A stretch of 64,000 nucleotides of DNA from Streptosporangium amethystogenes (GCF_000721075.1 NZ_JOEQ01000012.1:186001-250000); one strand, 5' to 3'; positions 24,940 through 34,071 are shown, counted from the first letter of the stretch. Notes: generated from the sequence alone by a model not told the origin. Numbers and translations are program-made.

Positions 24940-27122
24940 CACGCCGCCTTCTTTCGTAGGTCGCTCAGTTCGTCCACCACCGTTCCGACGTCGACCGGCG
25001 TCCACACCGCCGGCCGTGCCCTGTCTCCCACGGTGCCGATCGCCAGGAAGACCATCAGCGCCGCCACCGCGCCCAGCGCCATGGCGGCGATCATGGCTGC
25101 GCCGCGTGACGGCAGCAGTGATGCCAGCGTACGTCGCATCTGGCGGCGGGGGCCCTCCACACCGGGTCCGGCGCAGACGGTCCAGAGCGCGACGGCCGCG
25201 CCCCAGCTCAGCGTGTTGGTGATGGGCATGCTCCCGACCAGCACGGCGAGCAGGAGCGTCACCGGCAGGCCGAGGATCAGCGCGTACGGCACCAGGGCGA
25301 CGGTGATGCCGATCGACTTCAGGAGCGCGGCCGGCTGGCCGAGCACCCGGAAGACGTCGGTAGCCGCCTCACCGGCGGCCCTGCGGGCGTTCAGGGCCGG
25401 CTGGGCGATGTCGGCGGCGCGAAGCAGGATCGCCACCGGGATGGCCACCGCGGCGACGATCAGCGGGGCGATGACCGCCGCGATCGTCATGATGACCAGC
25501 ATCAGCACGCTCACCACCCCGTACGCCCTGGAACGCTGCAAGGCGTGCCCCGGTCGCTGCCCGGGGTGGAGCGGCGACGGCGCGGGATGCTGCTGGACCT
25601 GCTGGGGGTACTGCTGGGCCTGCGTGGGGGGCTGCGGGTGCGAGTAGGGGTAGGGCGGGGGTGCGGGAGTGCGGACGTGCGGGGTCTGCTGCTGATCGAA
25701 CGGGGCCTGCCGCTGCGGGTAGGGCTGCGGGGCGCCCGCCTGCGGCGCCCGGCCCTGCTGACCCTGGTAGCCACCCTGCTGGCCCTGCTGGCCCGGCTGG
25801 TTGGTGTACTGACGGATGTATTCCTGCAGGTCCTGAGGGCGGACCCGCTGGGTGGGAATGTCTCCGTCGGAGACCGGCGCGCCGAAGCCCCGGTCGTCGA
25901 CCCTCGCCCCCGGCTGGTCCCGGACGGCGGGGACGGGCGGGGAGCCCTGGACCGCGCCGGGGGTGCGGGTGGGCACGTCCTCCGGAGCGAGCATGCCGGT
26001 GGGCAGGTCGTGCACGGACTGCTGGGCCGCCGCCTGGCGCAGTTCCTCGGGGGTCACCCGGCGGGTCGGCCACGGGTCGGCCTGTTCCTCGCCGAGCAAC
26101 GAGACGTACTCGTGGGGCTGGGCCACGGGGGTGGGAGGCCAGGGGGTCGGCGGGACCGCCGGGCGGGACGCCACCGGGGTCGGCACGTCGCCGGGGTCGC
26201 CGCGGAAACCAGGGGTGCCGCGGAAACCGGGGTCGGGGGCACCGCGAAAGCCGGGAGCGGGGTCGTCGAACTCCGCGACCGTGGTGATCTCGTCCGGCAC
26301 CCGGGACCGGCGGGTGTCCGGCAGCAGACGCCCCACCTGCGCCGCCAGGTCGGCGGCCGAAGGTCGCCTGGCCGGGTCGCGCTGAAGCGCGGCCCGCAGC
26401 ACCGGCTGGAGCTCACGCGGGACGGCCTCGACGTTCGCCTTGCCCGCGGTGATGTTGTAGAAGATCATCTCCAGCGTGCCCTTGCCGAAGGGCGGCTGGC
26501 CGGTGGCGGCGAAGACCAGGGTGCCCGCCCAGGCGTGCACGTCGACCTCGGGGCCGGCCTCGTGCCCCTCGATGATCTCGGGGGCGAGGTAGCCGGGCGT
26601 GCCGATGAACATGCCGGTCTGGGTGAGCCTGGTCGCGTCGACGGCCTGGGCGATGCCGAAGTCGATGAGGACCGGCTGACCGTCCAGGATGAGGACGTTG
26701 CCGGGCTTGAGGTCGCGGTGGATCACGCCGACCGAGTGCACGGCGGCCAGCGCCGACGCCACACCGTGCGCGACCCGCAGCAGCGCGGGCAGCTCCATGG
26801 GGCCGTCCTGCTTGATCACCTCGTCCAGCGGCCGACCGGCGACGTATCGCGTCACGATGTAGGGGCGGTGGCCGGTCACGTCGGCGTCGATGACCTCGGC
26901 GATGTGCTCGCTGCGCACCCGCCGCATCGTCTCGACCTCACGCGAAAGGCGGCGACGGGCGACGTCGTCGCCCGCCACCTCGGCGCGGAGCACCTTCACC
27001 GCGACCTGTCGGCCCTGTGGGTCGACCGCGAGGTGAACCACCCCCATACCGCCCTCGCCGAGCCGCCGCAGCAGCCGGTAAGGACCCAATCGGTCGTCCT
27101 GATTCATGGCATGAAGCACCAT
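24939..27122 (-). CDS. Membrane Ser/Thr protein kinase, first gene of the kinase-SARP operon
   Basis: The 727-residue product is a paralogue of the downstream kinase: kinase domain (about residues 12-275) with GEGGMGVVH, VAVKVL, HRDLKPGN and LIDFG; a long Pro/Gln/Gly-rich low-complexity region (about 300-530, with QQGQQGG-like runs); then four or so membrane helices. The start is uncertain. ATG 27122 and ATG 27107 both lack a good ribosome site; the second would give MNQDDRLGPYRLL, which lines up better with the other two kinases. Its TGA overlaps the next ATG by one base. Gln-rich disordered linkers like this can undergo phase separation or bind partners, which is speculation. Confidence 0.9.
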   Translation of the reverse strand: MVLHAMNQDDRLGPYRLLRRLGEGGMGVVHLAVDPQGRQVAVKVLRAEVAGDDVARRRLSREVETMRRVRSEHIAEVIDADVTGHRPYIVTRYVAGRPLDEVIKQDGPMELPALLRVAHGVASALAAVHSVGVIHRDLKPGNVLILDGQPVLIDFGIAQAVDATRLTQTGMFIGTPGYLAPEIIEGHEAGPEVDVHAWAGTLVFAATGQPPFGKGTLEMIFYNITAGKANVEAVPRELQPVLRAALQRDPARRPSAADLAAQVGRLLPDTRRSRVPDEITTVAEFDDPAPGFRGAPDPGFRGTPGFRGDPGDVPTPVASRPAVPPTPWPPTPVAQPHEYVSLLGEEQADPWPTRRVTPEELRQAAAQQSVHDLPTGMLAPEDVPTRTPGAVQGSPPVPAVRDQPGARVDDRGFGAPVSDGDIPTQRVRPQDLQEYIRQYTNQPGQQGQQGGYQGQQGRAPQAGAPQPYPQRQAPFDQQQTPHVRTPAPPPYPYSHPQPPTQAQQYPQQVQQHPAPSPLHPGQRPGHALQRSRAYGVVSVLMLVIMTIAAVIAPLIVAAVAIPVAILLRAADIAQPALNARRAAGEAATDVFRVLGQPAALLKSIGITVALVPYALILGLPVTLLLAVLVGSMPITNTLSWGAAVALWTVCAGPGVEGPRRQMRRTLASLLPSRGAAMIAAMALGAVAALMVFLAIGTVGDRARPAVWTPVDVGTVVDELSDLRKKAA

Positions 27123-27238
27123 ATCGGCTTAGACCCCGCCCATGAGATGAACCATCGGGCCACATTTTCCGACTGAATAACGTTCACAGGACCCCGACGG
27201 TTTCCCGATTCCCGCTCTCACTTAATCTCATTTTCGCT

Positions 27239-27772
27239 TCAGTTCGCCAGGCGGAGAACCTGCGCCGTTTTCAACCCGGCCAGCAGGGAGCCCGGCACCG
27301 CCAGTTTGGAACGGCGGACCCCGCTGCCGATCACGACCTCCGGATGGGCCGCCACCGCCTCGTCGACGAGCACCGGCCACTCCTCGGGCAGCCCGAGCGG
27401 GGTGATCCCGCCGTACTCCATGCCGGTCAGTGTGACCGCGTCGTCCATCGACGCGAACGAGATCTTCCGTGCGTCCAGGTGACGCCGGACCACGCCGTTG
27501 ACGTCGGCCCTCATGGTGGCGAGCACCATGCACGCCGCGTAGCGGACCTCGCCCGCGCGCTTGGCAGCCACGATCACGCAGTTGGCCGACTCGCCCAGGT
27601 CCACGCCGTAGCGCTCGCAGAAGGCCGCCGTGTCGGCCAGTTCCGGGTCGATCTCGGCGACCTCGACCCCGCCGAGGACCCCGTCGAGCCCGTCGATCGC
27701 CCGCACCACCGGCGCGGCCAGCAGGTCCGGCCGCTCGGCGGTACTCGTCCAGTCCAGTGTTCCGATCGCCAT
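27239..27772 (-). CDS. YbaK/ProX-type aminoacyl-tRNA deacylase
   Basis: The 177-residue product carries the YbaK fold: DLGESANCVIVAAKRAGE for the core strand, a basic segment with ARKISFASMDDAVTLTGME, and GGITPLGLPEEWPVLVDE near the end. Family members hydrolyse mischarged tRNAs such as Ala- or Cys-tRNA(Pro). I chose ATG 27772 over the GTG at 27805 because the extra residues (RRKTEGDETA) are charged and unlike the family N-terminus; GGGAG lies about eleven bases before it. The gene is minus-strand, between the kinase operon and the amine oxidase gene, and appears independent of both. Confidence 0.88.
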   Translation of the reverse strand: MAIGTLDWTSTAERPDLLAAPVVRAIDGLDGVLGGVEVAEIDPELADTAAFCERYGVDLGESANCVIVAAKRAGEVRYAACMVLATMRADVNGVVRRHLDARKISFASMDDAVTLTGMEYGGITPLGLPEEWPVLVDEAVAAHPEVVIGSGVRRSKLAVPGSLLAGLKTAQVLRLAN

Positions 27773-27833
27773 CGCCGTCTCATCTCCCTCGGTTTTCCTT
27801 CGCACCGAAGACCTTACGTCCGCGCCGGAGAAC

Positions 27834-29432
27834 TCAGGAGGTCGCGCTCAGCACCCGGCGGTGCAGTTCGGTGACCGTCCTCCTCGCCGACTCCATCGCG
27901 CCGGCCTGCCAGGCGATCAGCTGGGTGAGCCAGTCCCCCGCGAAGTAGACCCGCCCCGCCGGGCGCTGGAGGAGGGCGAAAGCACCCTCGTAGGAGGGCC
28001 AGCCCACCCAGCCTCCCTCGATGTACGGCCTGCGCCGCCAGGCGATCGAGACGCTGGAACGCAACTCGGCGCGGTACTTCTCACCATGGATCTTCTTGCC
28101 CTGGGTGAGCGCCCGCTTTCGACGATCACTGTGGGAGAGCGCGCCGTAGAGGTCGGCGTTCGGCCCGACGTTGTAGTAGCCGACCAGCAGGCCACCGCGG
28201 GAGTGGTAGCCGTGGGAGGGGTACCAGATGTGGGTGATGTCCAGGTCGGTCTCGGTGACACCGCCGTAGATGCGGTCGTCGATCTCCCACCAGCGCCTGC
28301 CGTACTCCAGACCGATCTTTCCCGCGGAGACCGGGACGGGCGTGCGGAGCGCGGCGGTGACCGGGGTACCGAGGTTGTGCGGCAGGCGCGCGAGCAGGTG
28401 GGGTGGCAGAGTCGCGATGCAGTAGTCGGCGCGGACCGTGCCGCCCCGGTGGGTCACCTCCACCCCGTCGGGCAGGTTTTTTATCCCGGTGACCGGGGTG
28501 TCCATCTTGATCCGATCGCGGCCGACCGCGTCGGCGAGCGCGCCGGCGATCGTGTCCATGCCGCCCACCGGCTGGAACATGGGCATCGCCTGGTCGTAGC
28601 CGAAGTCCATGGTGACGGCCCTGCCGGTGCCCGCGGCGAGCACGTCCCGCAGCGAGGGCGTCGCCCCCAGGGGGACACCCTGGTCCACTCCCGGATAGGT
28701 CTCGAAGCCCCGCCGTTCCGACCCCCGGTAGCTGAGATCGGGGCCGAGGTCGCCGAAGCGCCGCAGGAACTCCGCCAGCCGCTCGCGGTCGTCGACGGTG
28801 AGCCTGCGGTTCAGCGCGCCGGCGCTGCTCGCCTTGGCCAGCAGCTCCGCGACGTAGCCGTACAGGTCCGCGCGAGCCGTACGCGCCCGGACCGGGGCGG
28901 TCATGTTCTCGTTGTAGACGTACGCCGAGGCGTTGTTGTTGACGAACGTCTCGATGGGGACGCCCAGCTCGCGGCAGTAGTCCATGGTGACCATCCACGG
29001 CGCGATCCGCCCGGCCCCCGCGTTGAAGTAGGTGCCCTCCGCGAACGCGGCGGTCTGCGTCTCGCCGCCCAGCTCGTCCAGCCGGTCACCCGTGCGCAGC
29101 GTGATGGTCCTGCCGCCCACCCGGCCGGACGCCTCCAGGACCGTGCAGTCGTATCCGGCCTTACCCAGCTCGTAGGCGCAGGTCAGCCCGGCGATACTGG
29201 CACCGAGGACGACCACCTTGGCCGCCGCCTTGCCGCTGAGGGAGAAGTCGGAGGGCTGCGGAGGGGTGAAGTCTTTTTCCTGTGACTCCGGGGCGAGGCC
29301 GAGCGCGCCCATGGCCGCGAACATGGCCCCGGCACCTCCGGCCGCGCCCACCCCGACCAGCAGCGCTCTGCGCGTCAGTCCCCCGCCCCGGGCGGGGGCG
29401 GCCTGGGCGGCGGGATCCGTCTCGTCACTCAT
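27834..29432 (-). CDS. Tat-exported flavin amine oxidase
   Basis: The 532-residue product has a twin-arginine signal (LTRRALLVGVGAAGG, about residues 20-45) followed by an FAD-binding Rossmann segment, VVVLGASIAGLTCAYEL, in which the usual GAG is GAS. RVGGRTIT and the C-terminal YFAGDWLTQ are amine-oxidase signatures. Members oxidise amines or L-amino acids with O2, giving H2O2, ammonia and an aldehyde or keto acid. Tat export implies the enzyme folds with FAD in the cytoplasm and acts outside. The substrate cannot be read. ATG 29432 lacks a strong ribosome site. A second, different exported oxidase lies at 36504-38390. Confidence 0.88.
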   Translation of the reverse strand: MSDETDPAAQAAPARGGGLTRRALLVGVGAAGGAGAMFAAMGALGLAPESQEKDFTPPQPSDFSLSGKAAAKVVVLGASIAGLTCAYELGKAGYDCTVLEASGRVGGRTITLRTGDRLDELGGETQTAAFAEGTYFNAGAGRIAPWMVTMDYCRELGVPIETFVNNNASAYVYNENMTAPVRARTARADLYGYVAELLAKASSAGALNRRLTVDDRERLAEFLRRFGDLGPDLSYRGSERRGFETYPGVDQGVPLGATPSLRDVLAAGTGRAVTMDFGYDQAMPMFQPVGGMDTIAGALADAVGRDRIKMDTPVTGIKNLPDGVEVTHRGGTVRADYCIATLPPHLLARLPHNLGTPVTAALRTPVPVSAGKIGLEYGRRWWEIDDRIYGGVTETDLDITHIWYPSHGYHSRGGLLVGYYNVGPNADLYGALSHSDRRKRALTQGKKIHGEKYRAELRSSVSIAWRRRPYIEGGWVGWPSYEGAFALLQRPAGRVYFAGDWLTQLIAWQAGAMESARRTVTELHRRVLSATS

Positions 29433-29545
29433 CGAAGGTCGTCGGCAAAGGTCGTCAAGGACATCGGGCACCGTCGGGGGTCGGTTCGGAAGGGGCGTCG
29501 AAAAGGGTCGGTTCGAAATCTGCTTGAAGGGAGCACCGGAGGAGG

Positions 29546-30388
29546 TCAGCCGTAGACGCCGCTGCCGCAGGCGACCTGACCGCCGATCATGGCGAAGACT
29601 CCCAGCAGGGCCATGATCTGTGAGAAGTCGTCCGTGGTGAACTCGGTGTGCCGGGGGCCCACCGCCCGTACCCCGGGAATGATCGCGCATCCGGCCGCGA
29701 TGGCCGTGGAGTTCCACTCGACGCCGAGCGTGAACGGCGGCTCGGGGGCGCAGAGGCGGAAGTCGGCCACCCGGTCGAGCGCGCGGGCGGTGGCCTCGCG
29801 GATACGGGCCTGGGCGACGGCGGGCGGCAGGAGCTCGGCGGCGAACCTGTCGATCCCCTTCTTGACCGCGACGGTCTCCACGTCACCGAGCAGTTCCCTG
29901 GCCTCCTCGCAGACCGCCTCGTCCCCGGTCACCAGTACCACCGGCACGCCGAGCACCCCGGCGAAGGAGGCGACGAGACGGGTCTCGCCGCAGACCTCGT
30001 CGTTGAGGTAGACGTTCTGGATCTCCCTGCCCATCCAGGTGTGGTTGAGGACGCCGTGCTGGACACCGGCCCGCGCGTGGTAACCGACGAAGCAGGCCGC
30101 CCGGTGGCTCGCGTCGAGTCCCTGCCCCATCCGCAGCGGCTTGCCGGGACCACGGAGCAGGGTCGCCCGCTCGTCGAGCAGGTCGATCCTGAGGTTCTTG
30201 GTCGAGCCGTGCGCGTCGTTGACGCGTACCGCGGTGGCGCCCGCGTCGAACGCCCCCTCGATGACCGCGTTGGCGTCGCCGGTCATCAGCTCGCAGCCGC
30301 GCTCGTAGCCCCGCCCTCCGGCCTGCATCTCCTCGGGGTCGGTCAGACCGGTGACACCCTCCATGTCGACCGACACGTACACCTTCAC
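29546..30388 (-). CDS. M55 family D-aminopeptidase (DppA-like)
   Basis: DppA is a zinc D-aminopeptidase that self-assembles into a decamer and releases D-Ala or D-amino acids from short peptides. The 280-residue product keeps the metal ligands and catalytic residues at the numbering known from Bacillus DppA: D8 and E10 (SVDMEG), H60 (NDAHG), H104 (VGYHARAG) and a histidine in GVLNHTW (H116). There is no signal peptide, so it acts in the cytoplasm. GTG 30388 is preceded by GGGGGA and overlaps the stop of the PP-loop gene upstream (GTGA), so translation is coupled. It is the last gene of a three-gene coupled unit, and the amine oxidase gene follows after 113 bp. Confidence 0.9.
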   Translation of the reverse strand: MKVYVSVDMEGVTGLTDPEEMQAGGRGYERGCELMTGDANAVIEGAFDAGATAVRVNDAHGSTKNLRIDLLDERATLLRGPGKPLRMGQGLDASHRAACFVGYHARAGVQHGVLNHTWMGREIQNVYLNDEVCGETRLVASFAGVLGVPVVLVTGDEAVCEEARELLGDVETVAVKKGIDRFAAELLPPAVAQARIREATARALDRVADFRLCAPEPPFTLGVEWNSTAIAAGCAIIPGVRAVGPRHTEFTTDDFSQIMALLGVFAMIGGQVACGSGVYG

Positions 30389-31608
30389 GCCGTCCCCCAC
30401 GTCTCGACGCGCCGCGCCTCGTCCTCGGTCATGAAACCGATCTCCCCATCCATGAAGTCGTGAACCTGCCTGCGCCACGCTTCGGGAATCTCCGCGATCG
30501 CGGGCCGGTAGCAGCGGTCCAGCCAGGCGGTGGAGGACTCGTTCGCGCGCAGGTAGCCGGCCGCCGCGCCGAAGACGGTGTCCTCGATGCCGCGCACCCT
30601 GGCGCAGCCGTACTCGATCATCTCCTGGCCGCCGTACGGCGGCGGCTGCTGCCACCTACGGGCGACCGGGCGGCCCGCGGTGATCGTGGTACGGAGCGGG
30701 CGGCACTCGACGGCGGCCTGGATGAGCTCCTTGTACAGGCACTTGCCGCAGGTCCCGCAGGGGCCGTTCACCCCGCGCAGGCACCAGCGGACCTGCTCGC
30801 GCAGCTCGGAGCCGAGGGCGAGCCGCATCGTGACGGCCTCGCTCACCCCGCCCACCGGGAGCACGATGTGCAGACCGGCCGCGGCGAACGCCCGCCCCCA
30901 GGCACCGTGCGGCGCCCACATCGGGTTGTCGGGTGTGTAGCGGAGCAGGTAGCGGTCGCCTCCCAGCCAGCGCGAGCCCAGCTCGTAGCCGAAGGCCAGG
31001 CCCCCCAGGTCGAGCTCGTCCGCCAGCAGCAGCGCGCCGGCGGCGACCGCGTGGTGCTCGGGGTAACCGGGGCGCGGCTCGGCGAGCGTGAACTCCAGGT
31101 CGGAGCGGACGACGGTCAGCTCGCGCCCGGTCTTGGCGGCCAGCGAGGCCAGCACGTCGGAGCGGTAGTGGGTCCACCGGTTGGGCACCCGCGGGTGCGG
31201 GACCCGCTGAAAGTGCACGAAGGGCGCGTCGGGCAGCATCGCGGCCACCGCGACCGAGTCCGCCCCGCCGCTGTAGGAGATCGCCAGCCTGTCACCCGAC
31301 CGCGCCCGTCCGCCTTCGGGACCGGCCTCGATTCCCCAGCCGTCGCCGATCGCCCCCGCGAGCTCCGGTGAGATCGGCCGGTCGAAGACGACACGGCGCC
31401 GGGTCCACGGCGCGACCACGGTCCACGCGGCGAGGGCGAGCAGGTCGGGGTGGATGTCACGCGGAGCTCGCGGCAGCTCGACCCGGAACGAGTTCGTGGC
31501 CAGCTTCAGCGGCTGGCCGTCGGCGCAGTGGCCGGTGACGTCGTCCTCGGGGTCCAGCCGGAACACCAGGTGCCAGGTGCCGTCGTCCGCACTCCAGGTC
31601 ACCCTCAC
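30385..31608 (-). CDS. QueC-like PP-loop ATP pyrophosphatase family protein of unknown substrate
   Basis: The 407-residue product has an N-terminal domain of about 100 residues that I do not recognise, then a PP-loop, SYSGGADSVA (S113-S118), the N-type ATP pyrophosphatase signature. Near the C-terminus a zinc-type cluster C276-x7-C284-x2-C287-x2-C290 (within CLRGVNGPCGTCGKC) closely resembles the cysteine site of QueC. QueC makes preQ0 from CDG, but its companions QueD, QueE and FolE are not here. The enzyme probably adenylates a carboxylate or amide. GTG 31608 and the previous stop overlap (GTGA), and its own stop overlaps the DppA start in the same way. Members of the uncharacterised DUF6395 group look similar. 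Confidence 0.7.
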   Translation of the reverse strand: MRVTWSADDGTWHLVFRLDPEDDVTGHCADGQPLKLATNSFRVELPRAPRDIHPDLLALAAWTVVAPWTRRRVVFDRPISPELAGAIGDGWGIEAGPEGGRARSGDRLAISYSGGADSVAVAAMLPDAPFVHFQRVPHPRVPNRWTHYRSDVLASLAAKTGRELTVVRSDLEFTLAEPRPGYPEHHAVAAGALLLADELDLGGLAFGYELGSRWLGGDRYLLRYTPDNPMWAPHGAWGRAFAAAGLHIVLPVGGVSEAVTMRLALGSELREQVRWCLRGVNGPCGTCGKCLYKELIQAAVECRPLRTTITAGRPVARRWQQPPPYGGQEMIEYGCARVRGIEDTVFGAAAGYLRANESSTAWLDRCYRPAIAEIPEAWRRQVHDFMDGEIGFMTEDEARRVETWGTA

Positions 31609-31985
31609 GCGGTGCCCCCGGCGGTCCTGTCCGAAACGCTCCCGCGCTCCCCGGAACCCGTGGCGCGGTCCACGGCCTGCCAGAGCAGCACCTCGTTCTG
31701 GAGGACCCCGTCCAGCGCGACCGCGGTCTCCTGGGCCAGCCGGTGGGCGTCGTCCCAGCGCCCGGCCCGCGCGGGGTCGAGAGCGACCCCGACCACCCGC
31801 GCGCGGAGCTCGACGACCTCCGCGCGCAGCGAGGTGACCTCCCTGGCCAGCGTCTGGACCTCCCAGAGCGCGTCCTTGACGTCCTGCCGGTGATCCGCCC
31901 TGGAGATGTACCGGGAATCGAACCAGCCGAGGACCGCCCGCCGCAGCGGGGCGGGCACCAGCGCACGCTTCACCAACCGCACCAT
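31605..31985 (-). CDS. Small coiled-coil protein, first gene of the PP-loop/DppA unit
   Basis: With ATG 31985 the product has 126 residues: a basic amphipathic N-terminus (VRLVKRALVPAPLRRAVLGW), a heptad-patterned helix (about 40-75, VQTLAREVTSLRAEVVELRARV), and a polar tail. An in-frame start at 32006 would add seven residues. There is no enzyme motif. No ribosome site is visible, so leaderless expression or a TATCGT element close upstream (about 31992-31997 on the minus strand) is possible. Its stop overlaps the PP-loop start by four bases. A scaffold or partner for the PP-loop enzyme is the simplest guess. Confidence 0.65.
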   Translation of the reverse strand: MVRLVKRALVPAPLRRAVLGWFDSRYISRADHRQDVKDALWEVQTLAREVTSLRAEVVELRARVVGVALDPARAGRWDDAHRLAQETAVALDGVLQNEVLLWQAVDRATGSGERGSVSDRTAGGTA

Positions 31986-32050
31986 AATCCGGCACGATAC
32001 CGGCAATTTTTAATCACCCATGACCGATCCCGGCAAGCCAGGTGAACGCC

Positions 32051-32821
32051 TCATCGGCCGGTGAACTCGGCCTTCGACCTCTCGGAGAAGGCGCGCATGC
32101 CGATCCCGGCGTCGGCGGTGGCGAACATGCCGGAGAACTGCAGGCGCTCGATCTCCAGACCGGTGTCCAGATCGGTCTCCAGGCCGTGGTCGATCGCCTG
32201 CTTGGCGGCGCGCAGCGCCAAGGCCGGCCCCCCGGCGAACCGGGCCGCGTACGCGAGGGCCTCGGTGTAGACGTCGTCGTCGGGGACCACCCGGTCCACC
32301 AGGCCGATGGCCAGTGCCTCGTCGGCGGCCACGTGGCGTCCGGTGAAGATGAGGTCCTTGGCCTTGGCCGGGCCGACGAGCCTGGGCAGCCGCTGGGTGC
32401 CCCCCGCGCCGGGAATGAGGCCGAGCAGGATCTCGGGCTGGCCCAGCTTGGCCGACTCCCCCGCGATCCTGATGTCGGCGCACAGGGCCAGCTCGCAGCC
32501 GCCACCGAGCGCGTAACCGGTCACGGCCGCGACGACGGGCTTGCCGATCCTCGCGACGGCGGTGAAGCAGTCCTGCAGGGTCCGCGAGTGGACCGCCATG
32601 TCCGCGTACGACATGTCGGCCATCTCCTTGATGTCGGCACCGGCCGCGAAGACCCGTCCCCCGTAGACGACCACGGCGCTCACGTCCCCGTCGGCGTCCA
32701 CCTGCCGGGCGCACTCGGCGATCTCCAACTGGACCTGCCGGTTGAGCGCGTTCATCTTCGGCCGGTCGAGCCTGATCGTCGCGACCCCGTCGGTCTTCTC
32801 CACCCGCACGAACTCACCCAT
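32051..32821 (-). CDS. Enoyl-CoA hydratase/isomerase family protein
   Basis: The 256-residue product is a crotonase-fold enzyme. The CoA and oxyanion-hole segment is VFAAGADIKEM, the first catalytic-type glutamate is in GGGCELALCAD, and the second is in LGQPEILLGLIPGAGG. Both glutamates being present favours true hydratase activity: trans-2-enoyl-CoA to 3-hydroxyacyl-CoA in beta-oxidation. ATG 32821 follows GGAGGG by eight bases. It is a single gene on the minus strand, 75 bp from the glycosyltransferase gene upstream. Confidence 0.93.
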   Translation of the reverse strand: MGEFVRVEKTDGVATIRLDRPKMNALNRQVQLEIAECARQVDADGDVSAVVVYGGRVFAAGADIKEMADMSYADMAVHSRTLQDCFTAVARIGKPVVAAVTGYALGGGCELALCADIRIAGESAKLGQPEILLGLIPGAGGTQRLPRLVGPAKAKDLIFTGRHVAADEALAIGLVDRVVPDDDVYTEALAYAARFAGGPALALRAAKQAIDHGLETDLDTGLEIERLQFSGMFATADAGIGMRAFSERSKAEFTGR

Positions 32822-32896
32822 GGACGTCCCTCCGTCAAGATTCACAACGCGACCGGTCCGGTGCCGGTCGCGCCGTGATCCAACATAGAGCGCCGC

Positions 32897-34039
32897 TCAG
32901 TTGACGGGCATGGCCAGGTCCCTGCTCCCCGCCGCACTCTCCGTCGCGCTCGCCGCGACGCGCTCTCCCGCCCGCCTCGACGGCCCGGCGATCACCCTGC
33001 GGTAGATCGCCTCGTACGCGCGGGCCATCGTCTCCACCCCGAAGAAACGCTCCGCCCGGGAGCGGCAGGCGTGCGGGGCGAGCGCGCCGGCCGCCTCGAT
33101 GGCGGCGGAGAGCTCCTCGGGGGTGCCCCGGATGAATCCGGTGACCCCGTCCAGGACCACCTCGGGCACCGCGCCCCTGCCCAGGGCGACCACGGGCGTG
33201 CCGCAGGCCATGGCCTCGATCATCACCATCCCGAACGGCTCCTCCCAGACGACCGGGAAGACCAGGCATCTGGCCGCGGCCAGCAGTTCGCGTTTGCGGG
33301 CGGTGTCGGCCTCGCCGACGTATTCGGCGTCGGGCCCCAGGCGTGGCCTGACGTAGGCGTCGAAGTAGTCGTGCTCGGTCTTCTCGGTGAGCTTGCCGGC
33401 CAGCAGGATGCGCCGCCCGGCCGCACGAGCGGCGTCGATGGCCAGGTGGGCGCCCTTGTCCTCGCTGAACCTGCCCAGCCAGAGTGTCCAGTCCTCCTTG
33501 TGTTCCCTGAAAGGGAAGGCCTCGACGTCGACGGCGTTGTGGACGACCCCCGCCCAGTTCAGGTCGGGGGCGATGCGCCGCTGGGCCTCGGAGATGGCGA
33601 CCATGGACATGCCCGCGCCGAGCACCCGGTAGTACTCGCCGTACTCGCCCCCCACCTCGCCGTGGCAGGTGATCACGGTCGGCGCGGCCTGCGCGGGCGC
33701 GGTCAGCGGGCCGGCCAGGGAGTGGTCGTGGATCACGTCCACGACGAGCTTCGAGCTCATCGCGTACGCCCTGGCTGCGTGCAGGACCTCGGGCAGCGCC
33801 TCGCCGATCCGCTCGGACGGCGCCCGCCCGTAGGTGGTCAGGAAGCGCGCCGGTGTCCCCGCCGTACCCGCCCCGATCATCGTGACGTCGTGCCCGCGCC
33901 GGGTCAGCCCGGTGACGAGGCCCGCCACCATCGACTCGATGCCCCCGTAGCCGTGGGGCGGTACGTCGTACCAGGGCGGCGCGACCATCAGGATGCGCAT
34001 GCCGTTGGACCATCCCGGGACAGCTCTGGAAGAAACCAT
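32897..34039 (-). CDS. GT4 family glycosyltransferase
   Basis: The 380-residue product is a GT-B fold transferase. N-terminal MRILMVAPPW and GYGGIESMVAGL form the acceptor domain, and the C-terminal domain carries the donor signature EPFGMVMIEAMACGTPVVA with the E-x7-E pair. Members use UDP- or GDP-sugars. ATG 34039 follows AGGTGAGG at modest distance; the internal ATG of MRILMV is the alternative and fits most family N-termini. The gene starts 33 bp after the stop of the glucosidase gene (34072-36192), so both are one transcript, which hints at glucan or glycoside work together. Confidence 0.88.
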   Translation of the reverse strand: MVSSRAVPGWSNGMRILMVAPPWYDVPPHGYGGIESMVAGLVTGLTRRGHDVTMIGAGTAGTPARFLTTYGRAPSERIGEALPEVLHAARAYAMSSKLVVDVIHDHSLAGPLTAPAQAAPTVITCHGEVGGEYGEYYRVLGAGMSMVAISEAQRRIAPDLNWAGVVHNAVDVEAFPFREHKEDWTLWLGRFSEDKGAHLAIDAARAAGRRILLAGKLTEKTEHDYFDAYVRPRLGPDAEYVGEADTARKRELLAAARCLVFPVVWEEPFGMVMIEAMACGTPVVALGRGAVPEVVLDGVTGFIRGTPEELSAAIEAAGALAPHACRSRAERFFGVETMARAYEAIYRRVIAGPSRRAGERVAASATESAAGSRDLAMPVN

Positions 34040-34071
34040 GGCGACCTCACCTGGAGAGACGAAGGAAACGG

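Noticed and set aside
30385..31608. Anti-phage island built on the QueC-like protein
   Set aside because: No nucleotidyltransferase, effector, ATPase or Qat/CBASS partner is next to it, and its neighbours are peptide and amine enzymes.
31605..31985. Promoter for the coiled-coil gene from TATCGT near 31992
   Set aside because: No -35 element with correct spacing can be found, so it is mentioned only as a possibility.
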